64,000 nucleotides of DNA from Piper betle. Its lineage: Eukaryota > Streptophyta > Magnoliopsida > Piperales > Piperaceae. The notes under the pieces were generated by a model. The model had not been told where the DNA came from and did no database searches. It worked only from the letters and a program-made list of their open reading frames with translations. Both the position numbers and the translations under genes were made by a program. Of this stretch, positions 12,675 to 23,489 are shown piece after piece. The stretch spans positions 1 to 64,000 of the forward strand of contig JAURVB010013132.1 in NCBI GenBank assembly GCA_033002965.1, written 5' to 3'. The first letter of the stretch is position 1. Each line of letters begins with the position of its first letter.

Positions 12675-14017
12675 AAGGGGTGGGCACGGACATACAAATT
12701 GGTCTGTCCGTCCGAAGTCCGAAGCATGTCCGACCGAATTTGACCGACAGAATTTGACCGAATTAAAACAAACCAAACATGAACATTTATTTGTCCGACT
12801 GAATGTCCGATATTTTACATCAATAATATAATATTTTCAACATTTATAAGGCTAATATTATTGTTTATAAAAATTTTAAAATGTCATATTCAGTAAATTA
12901 ATTAAGTTCATACATAAAATTGATATTTAATATCTTAAAAAACAAAAAATGACATACATAAGATAAAAAGTCACTCTTATTATAAGCCAGAAATACTTGA
13001 GAGTTAAGACCCAACAATCTCCTGTGTGAAATGGCATAAAAAGATGACAAGTAAAGCCAATGATGCAACATTCAAAATTTCAATTATATCACCAATAGTA
13101 TATGATGTTTTTCTGCCAGAAAGCATCTGTTCTCATGCAGATGTCAGTGAACAGTTAATCAGGTGCACTGGTTTCATTCGTTAATAATCACCAACATCTT
13201 AGGTAACAAAACATTTCGAAGAAAAAGCAGATTCGAAAACTACAACTTTAAACAAGTTAAAGTTTGGTATAGAAAAGAACAGGGCAGATTTTATAAATTA
13301 ATCTTAACAACAGTTTCACCATCCTTCAATCTTTGTATCCCTCAACAAAAAATAATCTTTGAAATTAGGTATAAATAATCTAACCTTATAAAATAATAAG
13401 AATTAATCCTCAATATAAAATAAACTAAACTTAGGATAAATCAAGAAATATACACACGGAGGCAACAGGCGGCGGTTCGGCGAAGGCAGGCGGCATTGCG
13501 GTGGCAGTCTGGCAACCGAGGCAGGCAATGGCAGATGTTTACACAGCGTGCAGAGGGTGGTGGTCCAGCGGAGGCAAGCGGCGGAGGAGGCTAGAGCAGC
13601 AGAGGCGGGAGCGGCGGACGCATGGCAGTTGAGGCAGGCGATGGCGGATTTTCACACGGCGCGCAGAGGGTGGTGGTCTGGCGGAGGCAGGCGGTGCAAG
13701 CAGGGGAGCGGAGGCAGGCGGCGGTGGACACGGCGTGCAAAGGGTGGCGGAGCTTAGGCGTGCAGTCGCAGACGGTGGCGGTTCGGCGGAGACAAGGGGA
13801 GGGTGGGTGAGGGCGGCGGTAGGACGCTGTGGAAGAGGCGGTGTAGAGGCGGTGGCGGCGGTGGCAGCGGTTTGATTTTGGACCGTCCACGGACGTTGCT
13901 CGGGCCCGACGGACAAGTCGGACATTAACTCGGTCTGACAAGTTTTGTCCGATAAAATTTTGGACAAACGCAGACAATAACTTGTCCGACAGTCCGTCCG
14001 ACCGATGCCCACCTCTA
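12675..14017. mobile_element. Non-autonomous hAT-like element with GC-rich cargo
   Basis: The left tip AAGGGGTGGGCA and the right tip TGCCCACCTCTA are inverted repeats of the plant hAT type (TAGGGGTGGGCA). Flanks ATGCATCA (12667-12674) and ATTGCATCA (14018-14026) look like an 8-bp duplication with one indel. Many GTCCGACCGAAT/GTCCGTCCGA motifs lie just inside both ends (12710-12800 and 13890-14005), as expected for subterminal transposase-binding repeats. No transposase is encoded. The centre (13460-13870) is an unusual GC-rich block built from imperfect repeats around 'cgtgcagagggtggtggt'. The proline- and alanine-rich open frames there are by-products of the repeat. Confidence 0.75.
13460..13870. 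repeat. GC-rich imperfect minisatellite inside the hAT-like element
   Basis: Repeated blocks 'gcgtgcagagggtggtgg', 'gcgcgcagagggtggtgg' and 'gcgtgcaaagggtggcgg' are interspersed with 'cggaggcaggcggc'. Main units are spaced about 80-120 bp. Base composition differs sharply from the AT-rich surroundings, which suggests captured GC-rich DNA later amplified within the element. Confidence 0.65.
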
Positions 14018-15361
14018 ATTGCATCATATAGAGATATTAGTATTTTATTTAATAGTGGGTTCCGATGTAGGTTTCAGAGTCGACCTCGCCGTAGATGTGT
14101 AGATACGCTTAGAGCTTAGACCACAGGTCCGTAGGACTCTGCCTCTCTGCTTGACTCCTTGCGTGTCACGTTTAATCCTGTTTTATATGTAGGACGACAT
14201 CGGTGGCGTTTTATTGCATCCCTCCAATGTTGGGCCATTTAGCTGTGTTTTCTACGCATGTTTAATAAAACTATAAGGATGAGATCCCTTGTTGGTTTTC
14301 GAACTTAAGCTCCAAAAATTTATAATATAAGCCTCTTTCTTAAGCATATTATATAAGTACGCGCATTTTTATGGATTTTACGAATAAGAGAGTGAGCGAT
14401 ATGGAGATACATATGAATCGCACTAGTACTCCTTCAAACAATGAGGTAGTGCGGTGTATGATGGTACTGCGTAATGGAGTGCATTTTTCGGAATATGTGG
14501 CACTAACTTAATTGTTCATTTTCCCACTCGAGTACCGTGGCGGGTGATATGGAAGGTGTGAGGGCATTAGCGTTGTACGTATGTATAAATATGATTATGA
14601 GCCATGCATGCAAGCCGGCCATTGCTTAAGTATGTTTGCTTACTGCCCAGTATGAGGCAATCTTGAAGTTTGATAAGCTTTCGTGGGTAATGGAATACCC
14701 ATTTGCCATTTTGTATTAGTTATTTTTCCGACCAGTAACTTTCATTATTGACGTTTTTCATATAATATATGTAGGTCATGCAAATCCTAAGTCAACTTTG
14801 GTGAGAGGACAGATAAAGGCTACACACACTTAAGCTCAACACAGTATTTATTTTCTTACATTTATTTATATTTGATGTGTTTTGATGCTTATTTGACAAC
14901 GTCTTCCATTCTCATTACACCAAGAGGGTTATTTTAATCTATTTTATCGATCAAGTCTTATGGACAAACAATATTAAACATGATTCGACCCGATCATAAC
15001 ATTTTTGATCTAATTCTTAGGTGAACCGAAATTAGTGTGTTACATATATATTGTTTCTTATTGACAGGGTGGTCCCTATTGCACCTTTAGAGGAGACTCT
15101 ACCATTTTTTTTAAAAATTCTTTATTTTTCGAACGTTAAATGAGTTTGCTTATTTTGAATATGAATTGCATTTCATATCATGTATCTAGCCAACCTTAGA
15201 ACCTAAACAACTTATCCACGCATTGAATTTTTGCATCACCATCTTGAGATACCGAGGGCAGATCCGGGTTGATTTGACTGAATTAAATAGATTAACGAAT
15301 GGTACGGTTGCCTGTAGCATTTCTGGTCCGGTTTGCAGCCCAACCGAATTAGCATGTTACA

Positions 15362-16439
15362 ATAAGGAAAGTGAGGTTGGAAAGGAGGGCCAGGAAAGGG
15401 AGTGCAAGAAAGGAGTATGACATAGCGTCAGGATGAGTTGGAAGGCAGAAAAAATGGTGAGGAAGGCAGCCGACATCTAGAGAAGGGGAAGCCGAAAGCC
15501 AAGCATAAGAAAAGTGGGTGTCAGCAAGATGAGGCTCAAAAAGAGACGGTAGAGAAAAGTGTGCACAAAATAAGGTCCATTTTTTCCCGTTATTGTGATA
15601 TGGAAAGTTGATTAGGTGAGTTGCTGAAATTAGTAAATGGATTAGTTGATATTGTTGTGATATGATGGTTTTATTTGAATGGATTAATTGAGGTATGTGA
15701 GTAGAGAAATGGGGATTTAGGTGTCATTTTAGTATAATGATTTTGATGGGCAGGAGATTATATATGACCTAAGTGGTTGTAAATTGAAGGTTTTGTTTTT
15801 GCTCTGTGCATATGTTAGTAAGGGTTGCTTGTGGAAGTAAAAAGATAAGGATAAAAATTAGGTGCATGTAGATGAAATTATCCGCATTTAGGGTATACAA
15901 AGGGAGTATTGTGTTGTAGATGGTTCAGTATGAAAATGGTATACGTGTATGCAAATAATTATTTTAGTTAAATAGTGTGAAAAATTACATAGTTGGTGTA
16001 TAAGTTATTTGAATGTTAACTTCAATTAATGATGTATTCATGTTTATAATTGTAATGAATTTCATCTATGTAGAGACATGTTAGGGCATATAAGTTGTTG
16101 ATATGCTCTTGTTGGTATTGCATTGTGTGCTTATTGTTTGTATCAATTGTACGCTTAAGTCAAATTGACATGCAAGATATTATTTGAACGTAGATAAGAT
16201 TACTATGGAAGTAATTTAAGAAATAAATTATATGTTATATATGGTTGATTATCCTAATAGTATACCTAGATGTAAGTATTTGTGATACATGCCTGCATGT
16301 ACGTATTTGCGATATGTGCATACTGGTAAAATTTTTAAAAATATGGTACAAGTTATGTAGAAATTAATTTTGTTGGTTGATGTTTGTATGTCTTGTATTA
16401 TAAGAAATTTGGTTTAGACATGGACGTGTGGAACTATTT
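15362..16439. other. Unassigned AT-rich DNA
   Basis: No gene or repeat boundary recognised; lies between the LTR copy and the tandem repeat. Confidence 0.35.
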
Positions 16440-17480
16440 CAGTTGTTGACATCGTAAAATTAATTATTAGATGAGAAATTGAATAGAGTGTTGTTTTGAA
16501 CATGTTGTTTGCATTGTCTAAATATGGTAATCTAAATTATATGTTGGTAAAAGTGTGTAGGTGATGCTAGTGAATTTACTACGTTAAACACGTAGTTGTT
16601 TTAAATTGGAGGGATTTTGTTGTCATCGATATGTGGGAAACATAGAATACGTAGGAATATACTGGTATGTTAGTAAAAAAAGTTGTTTGCATTTATTTAA
16701 AGTTGGCTATTTGGTTTGTGGAATGAAGTGTGCAACTATTTTATATGATGTAATGTTGAACATGTTGTTTTGGTTCTTTAACTATTGTATTTTATATTAT
16801 ATCTGTAGGTTATGCTAGTGAATTTGGTATGTACATATTTTATATTAAATCAGAGGAATTTCATTACCATTTGTGGGTGGTAAGCCTAGAAATTTACTGG
16901 TATGCCAGTAAAGAAGTTGTTTGCATACATGTATTGTTGGTTCTTTTGGTTTATGGAGGGAAGTGTGCAAACATTTGAAATGGTGTGATGTTGAACATAT
17001 TGTTTGGGTTCTCTAAGTATAGTAATCAGAGATATATATGTGTGGGTGATGCTAATGAATTTGGCATGTACACATTTTGTATGAAATTGGAGTAGTTTTG
17101 TTGTTGACAGTAAGTGAAGTTAGAAATATATTGGTATGTCAGTGAAGAAGTTCTTTGCATATGTTATTGCCGGTTATTTTAGTTCGTGGAGGGATGCGTG
17201 CGACCATGTAAGATGATGTGATGTTGAACAGGTTGTTTGGTTTCTCTAAATGTAGTAATGAGATTCATATTTGTGCGCGATGCTAGTGAATTTGATATGT
17301 ATGTATTTTGTAATAAATTGGAGGGATTTTGTTATCGAGGTAAGTGGTAAACCTACTCTTATGTCACTAAAGTTCTTTGTATATATTTATTGGTGGTAAT
17401 TTTGGTTCATGGTGTGAAGTGTGCGAAAAGATGTTGAAATTATTGTTTGGGTTCACTAAATATGGTATTCAGAGTTATGT
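16440..17480. repeat. Imperfect tandem repeat, about 235-bp unit, about five copies
   Basis: The marker 'ttgaacatgttgttt' or a close variant recurs near 16498, 16755, 16991, 17224 and 17432. Each copy continues with 'ctaaatatggtaat', 'gatgctagtgaattt', 'aaattggagggattttgtt' and 'ctggtatgtcagtaaag'. Spacing falls from about 256 to 209 bp, so copies have diverged and carry indels. It encodes nothing recognisable and lies upstream of the broken gene starting at 17871. Confidence 0.8.
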
Positions 17481-17870
17481 GTACGTGAAATTAAGATATT
17501 TTGTGTATGTGTGAAAATAATAATGATAGACCAGTATGTATATAGATGTACATTTTGCATACCATTAAAAACTGTATGTGTAATGTACATGTTATTTGCA
17601 TGTTAATTTTATTTCTTATATTACAGAGGTAATGATAACTGCATGAATCTTGACATGTCTTGTTAATGTATAGGGATAAAATAACTAAAAATGCTTGTGT
17701 TGGCAACGAGGAGGGAATAATGTGATTGCAAATAGAGGGTGATTAATTGTTTAAGGGTTTGGAGAAAGTGTGTTTCATCTGCTTGAATTTACTTTGTCAT
17801 GCATTTCATATGATCAGTTGATGTTATAATTGTTAGTATTAATTTGTAAGCAAAGGAAAGCGATAGGAGC

Positions 17871-19391
17871 ATGCTTAGGTTAGCATGTACTCCTTTGAGG
17901 ACAACAAATGTTGTGAGAAGAGGCAAGTTGAGGGAGGAGCACCATGAACTCTTATGCGCACCTCTTAACAGAATGATAGATGAAGTGAACATAACAGTCC
18001 ATCACATACTCTTGGATGAAGTGGTAGAATTTTGGTCAATGGGGGACAAGGGGTTTAGGCTGCATATTTTGATTGTACCATTCGCTACATGGGAAGTGAG
18101 CCTCATTTTGGGCTTTGAAGACAAGGGTAACAAGTTGGCATTGAAGAAGCTGACAACAAAAGACATGCAAGAGAGGTTATTTCCTACAAGCGATGAAGTT
18201 ACTAAGGTCAGCCTTGAGAATAAGTTCTATCAATTTGTTGATTCACATGATACAGATGATGTGTTTGATACAACTAGGATGGTTGTTGTACACCTTCTAT
18301 GTTCTTTTCTATTGGCGGGGGAAATCAACAGGTCGAAGATGCATTGTGGCCTATTTTCCTCAACTTGAATGCCATTGAAGATTACAATTGGGCTCAAGCA
18401 GTGTACCTATTTTTGTTAGCATCCATGAATGAAGCGACACCAAAGGTACAATCTCGTTAGGTTGCTGTAAATCAACAGCTGGGTACCTCAATGGTGTTGA
18501 TGACATACTGCAGGTTAGACTTACACTTTGAACTTTTTTACATGCTTTTGTATATCCGTCAAATATAGACCATGATGGTTTTATTTATTTTCTATAATAG
18601 GTGTGGTTATTTGAACACACTACTTTATGGAGAAGGCCTTCGACAACAAAAATTCCACGAGCATTGTCTTGGGTGGGGCTTGGATCATTGATATTTGAGT
18701 CATCAAAGGCCTTCCACCACAAGAAGGGTTTTAATAGAAATATATTCCTCTACATTAGAGATTATAAGGTTAGCTAGTTCTTTTAACGCAAATATAACTG
18801 CCTTAGTTAGAAGTGAAAAATGATAAGTGATATATAAAAGTGTGTAGGTCATATATAATTTGACAATGACATCATGGAAGAAGTTGTGGCTAAAGGAGGC
18901 AAAAATTGGAGCCATGATTTTCATTTTATATGTAAAAGTGTCCACTCATGAGTGAGGGAGATATGATTACTTTGTTTATTTCAGTGTGACAAAGCAAGAA
19001 GAAATCAACCAACTAAGGGTCAGGCTTGCCAATGTTCAAAGGCAGTTGGCCAGGGTGAAGTAGGCTAAATATGGGGTGTTCAAAAAGCAGACATGATAGG
19101 TCAACAAGAAAGGAGGAAAGGACTGGGTTTAGGCGGGAAGGTAACCATTTGAAGTCACTTGAGAAAGATGAAAATGTGGATAAAAGCAGAGACGCTCCTA
19201 TAGGTGCAAGAAGGAAGGTTAAGGTAACAAAATCAACAAGAGTAAGCACAAATGTGGTTGAATGCGAACTGCCTAACCCATCTACAAGGAACAAGAATGG
19301 AGATTTGACTACTAACATTGCTCAAGACAATTTGCATCGTAAGCTTAAAGACAAGGATTGGGAGTCTCATGATGATGTTAGTAGACAAATG
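17871..19391 (+). pseudogene. DUF1985/plant-mobile-domain-like gene, broken
   Basis: The first frame (17871-18368) reads as a globular domain with LDEVVEFW, VPFATWEVSLILGFEDKG and VVHLLCSFLLAGEINR. It resembles the N-terminal domain (DUF1985, or the related plant mobile domain) of plant transposon-associated or Ulp1-like proteins. A frameshift near 18345 moves the continuation to another frame (IFLNLNAIEDYNWAQAVY), followed by a stop near 18460. Later pieces include WLFEHTTLW-like and KIPRALSWVGLG segments (about 18610-18680), possibly a second exon. Then come a coiled-coil-like TKQEEINQLRVRLANVQRQL (about 18987) and a charged tail (19071-19394). In intact relatives this domain sits with a cysteine protease or transposase, which is not seen here. 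The right side is cut by the hAT-like end at 19392. The exact family remains uncertain. Confidence 0.55.
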
Positions 19392-20387
19392 TAAGGCTAT
19401 TAAATGAATGAGCGAGCCGAGCTCAATTTGTGCCCAAACTCAACTCGAATAGCTCGAAGTTCATTCAAACTCGACTTGAAATCGAACAAATTTTGAACAT
19501 ATATACTCAAAATTAACTCGAATATTTTTCATGTTCGAGCTCGATTCAAGCTCGAATACACTTAAACTGTTTAATTTTTGGAGCTTGAAACCAGCTCGTT
19601 TAGGAGCTTGAAACTAACACATTTGAGAGCTCAAAGCTAACTCATTTGAGAGCTCAAAACTAGCTCGTTTAGGAGCTCGAAACCAACTCAAACATAAGGT
19701 TGAAAGTAACTCGTTTAGGATAAAAACATCCCTTTACAAAGATTAAAATTAATAAAAATAGTCTATCAACATAGTTATATAAATTATCTCAACAATAAAA
19801 GGTTTTTTCATGTTTCAATTATGTTTCAATTTTTTTACAAAATACGTAAGACATCATTCAATAGTATATCTCTAAAAAAGAAAATGCTTAGAATTGTAAA
19901 CCCAAAATTGAAAAAAAATTATCAAAAGTCTATATTTTATAGCATTCATCCATACTTAGACAGCTTTTATCCGACTTTCATCTTGGAAAAAAATTAAAAA
20001 ATATCATCCATTGTAAGATGTTAGATTTAAATAAAAATAATAATTTTTTAAAAGGAATAAATGTATTCTAGTATCATCCCCAATGAATAAAGTTCATGAG
20101 TGTATTTTTATAATTACCAAAGCCATAGCAAGTTAACAACTAACAAAAGTATCCATTAAAATTTTAAACACACCTTGTTTTTTAATATGTGATGCAAAAC
20201 AAACCAAGAGAAATAGATATTAAAGAACTCTACTTCACTTTTGGATTTAAAAAAATTAAATATAAAATTAGGATATAATCATACTTCAACTTACTACATA
20301 TATATATTATAACATCAAAATATAAAAATAATCCATAAACATAATCATGGCAAGACAAATAAGGAAAGACAATATTCACTATTAAAT

Positions 20388-22444
20388 AACAAGCACTTTT
20401 GGAGGCTCATCCACTGCATCAAATTCAAATATTTCTGCAAGAATTAAGGCTTATGATATATACAAATAAATTAATCATTGATTAGGTGAATACATAAAAA
20501 TTCAAGAGTGTACATTTCATTTAGCCAACCAACATCTTCAAACTATATCTAAGAAGACTTCTAGCGCTACTTTTGAATCCGTATGTTTATTATGCATTCT
20601 GAGGCCCTCAAAGTAATAAGCAAGCAGGATAAATTGCGGTACTTGAACAAAGTAGAAAAGCTGACAAGTTATGTACTTCATATTGCTGTACTACACATAT
20701 GAGCTCTCATGGTATCCTTACTGCACGGCCTAAAGATATCAAAGATTGCTCATATCACTAACTCAATGAATCTTCCATCCCAAATAAACCAAAGTTTTAC
20801 ATGTTATAATGCATTTCAAAGGAAAAATACACATAAGAATGAAACACTCAACTCACCATTCCATACTGGATCAAGAACTTGAAACTTGATCGAACTAGTA
20901 CTTGTCCTACCATTACATGTAAAGACAACATACGGGTTTGAAAAACCAGTAGAATCAACAGCTGCAAAGCTTGTACCCTCAACCAAGGCAACAGTCAACA
21001 ACCATCCATCACCCTGCAGCTTTGACTCCATGATCACTACCTAAAATTTGTTACACCATCAGCCAAAAGTTAATTTATTTTTAGGAGAGTGCAATAAAAA
21101 AACATAAACATTATTCATATATTTTGAAAATATAAAAGGACTAAGTTACAGAAGCTATAAAAGCAAAAGTAATTAAATGACAACATATTCAGTTTTTTTA
21201 AAATCCAAAAACTGGTCAGCTACCACAACTTAAACTGTTCAATGTCTAACGCATTGATTTACCTCTCTGAATTCTACCTTGCTTAAAATGTACAATCATG
21301 TCTAGAACACTCTTGGCTTGAAGAACAAAAATTCCGCAAACAATTACTTCCCCTACAGAATCTGGCAAATCAAGTCCACCAAATTCAAGTCCATGGGTTT
21401 TGTTTGGCGTTGCTAACATGATATGTATCAATATATAGATTCCAAGAAACAATGCCGAAACAACTGTCATGTTTCCAAAATAACAAACAGCCAACTTCCA
21501 ATCGGACTGCTACTCCATTTGCAAAGGGGATAAAGTCTCGCCCTTACCAGCCCCCAGTTCATTCAAGTCTACCTGTTCTGCATGCTGAGATAATACATTC
21601 ACAAATTGTTCATAGTTGTCCTTTAGACCTTGTCTAGCTGCATTTTCAATCATGCCCTTCATTATAGTGCTCTGGAGAAAATTCATCTGCCATGAGACTA
21701 TAAGCAGTGGAGTTTGATCACCTGATGGTAGTTCAGGTCCCCAGCATCATAGAAAAGAGTAACCACATCTGAAATGGGTTCCATAAGTAACATCTGGAGT
21801 ACTGATGTTAACTAAAACTGCAAAGTTTTTACCATCAGCTTTCAAGTAAGTTTGTTCTTCGGTTGCTTTCACAGACTTAACCAACTTAGTAGCAGCCTTC
21901 GTGTACGAAACAACTTTTTAAGTCGTCTCCACCATTTTCAAACAGTCATGGCCCTTCTAACACATCAGTAGTCTTTTGCAGCTCAGAAAAAGCACTCATA
22001 AATTTCGAACTAGGTGCAAAAATGATGGAATTTAATTCTGAAGATGTAATAAGGTAATGCTGGTCCACAAGAACTCCAAGCAAGTTATTTGGCATCTCTC
22101 TCCCTTGGTCTTTTGATTCCATAATTTTCATTGCCTCATCAAATGTTGGCCTTGAGGTCCCATCTGGATCGTCTTTATGGATTTTAAGCTGTGAAGTTAC
22201 TTCAGTAGGAGCGACTCCTTCAGCCACAGTTTCCCCACTATTACCACGAAAAAATTGTACGAAGCGGCTCGCTATAGTCTGAGCAGATACCTTTTCTTCG
22301 TTGGGGAACATGTCATCTTCTGAAGAAGCACTAAGAGATAAAGAGTTTGTATCTTGTCTTTGAGTACCATTGGAAAACCACACTCGAGGTGGGGTTTGAT
22401 CAAAACCAGAGTAGTTTCCGGAAAAAGATAGAGAAAAATTTCAC
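20388..22444 (-). pseudogene. C2/VASt/GRAM-domain protein gene fragment (At1g03370-like), unprocessed
   Basis: Minus-strand exons lie in the order of plant C2-and-GRAM-domain proteins. Exon a (22444-21263) encodes the linker after the first C2 domain (AMKIMESKDQG), the start of the first VASt domain, its MNFLQSTIMKGMIENAARQG core, and a hydrophobic segment ending in EFGGLDLPDSVGEVIVCG. Exon b (21040-20857) opens the second C2 domain (GDGWLLTVALVEGTSFAAVD, then NPYVVFTCNGRTSTSSIKFQ). Exon c (20434-20388) adds EIFEFDAVDEPPKVL and then stops matching. Introns with GT/AG ends are kept, so this is a DNA-level copy, not a retrocopy. It is dead: one conserved Trp codon is TGA (near 21946), another stop precedes QSDWKLAV, and frameshifts occur near 22425, 21905 and 21018. 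The first C2 exon, the rest of C2-2, GRAM and the second VASt are absent. Intact relatives are membrane-associated proteins with lipid-binding-type domains. Confidence 0.88.
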
Positions 22445-23209
22445 CTACAGACCACAAACAAGGCAAATTAATCAAGGAGCATCCAGCTTGCAACTTTATA
22501 CAAAAAATCCCCAGCCAACCACTCTAAAAAGAAACTACTTTTGAAAAAGATGACTCAAATATTGGACTAGCTACTTTTTTTCTTCAGCACTTGGATTCAT
22601 CGTCATAAAATCAAATTATTGAATCGGTTAGAAATTGCAACAAAAGGCCTGAATGCAAAAGAACCCATTCAAAGTCTCCAAACTGTCATAAGCAAGTCAA
22701 ATGATACAGTACATGAAATGGTGAAAGGTAAACTCCTAGATTATAAGAATCTTACCAAATATTTCACAGGCAAAAATGTTTAATCCCAGAATAACAAAAT
22801 CCTCAAAAATCACACTTTCCCAGATCCAGTAGACCAGAATTCCTAGTCTACATCAATATCAGGCAAAAAGCAATCAAACAACATGATAGCATTCCTTAAG
22901 GATGAGTAACTCAAGAAACGGCCTGGAAAGTCTATCAAAAATCATGAAAGATAGAACTACCACAATACACGAGCTCAAGCAGCAAACTTTTGTTGACTAA
23001 AATAGGAAGAACGAACCACAGGATCAGTACCCAGATGCAAAAGAGCCTCGAAACGTCTATAAAGTCATGGGGAGGCCAACCATCCCCACTCTTTAACTTC
23101 ATGGCCGTAACCTTTTCCAAAGGATAGATAGAGAGAGAGAGAGCAAACAAAGCGCCAATTTTCTATGTTTATGGCTACAAAAAGCGCATTAGTTGACGGT
23201 GGTGGGATA
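22445..23209 (-). other. Intron or 5'-flank of the C2/VASt fragment, possible
   Basis: Continuous with the pseudogene on its upstream side. A GA-rich tract (CT-rich on the minus strand, about 23125-23145) and an ATG followed by codons for MKL at about 23105 resemble a 5' UTR and start, but the expected first C2 domain does not follow. This is most likely captured intron or upstream DNA with the first exon lost. Confidence 0.3.
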
Positions 23210-23489
23210 TAGTGGTGCTAATCGAGCAAGTGAGTCAAGCTTAATTTGTGTTCGAACTCGGCTCAAATAATTCAAACTCGACTCAAGATCGAATGAGTTT
23301 TGAACCGTTCGACTTGAATATATTTTATTTGTTCAAGCTCAACTCGAGCTTGAATACACTTAAAAAAACCGAGCTCGAACCCAGCTTGTTCGTGAGCTCG
23401 AAACCGACTCGATTAAAAATCAAAAGTACGTCACTTAAAAAAAATGCAATCAAGGTAGATTGAACCCACAACCTTGAGGTAATCAACAT

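Larger units (their letters stand above)
10619..15361 (+). repeat. Long LTR copy of the TGTAAAACCC family, with insertion
   Basis: It begins TGTAAAACCCC and ends GCATGTTACA. Its 3' end matches the end of the solo LTR at 36298-39153 ('atcttgagataccgagggca', then 'agattaacgaatgg'). A middle block matches too ('ggatgagatccctt', 'ttttcgaacttaagctcc' near 14280-14315). A GC-rich segment (11220-11870) follows an AT-rich start, the layout of this family. A 1.34-kb hAT-like element sits inside, along with long AT-rich low-complexity DNA (12000-12600). The 5-bp flanks (tatat and ataag) differ, so it cannot be called a clean solo LTR. Confidence 0.6.

Noticed and set aside
10619..15361. Calling this a clean solo LTR
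   Set aside because: Ends are TG..CA and match the family, but the flanking pentamers (tatat/ataag) differ, so it is listed only as an LTR copy.
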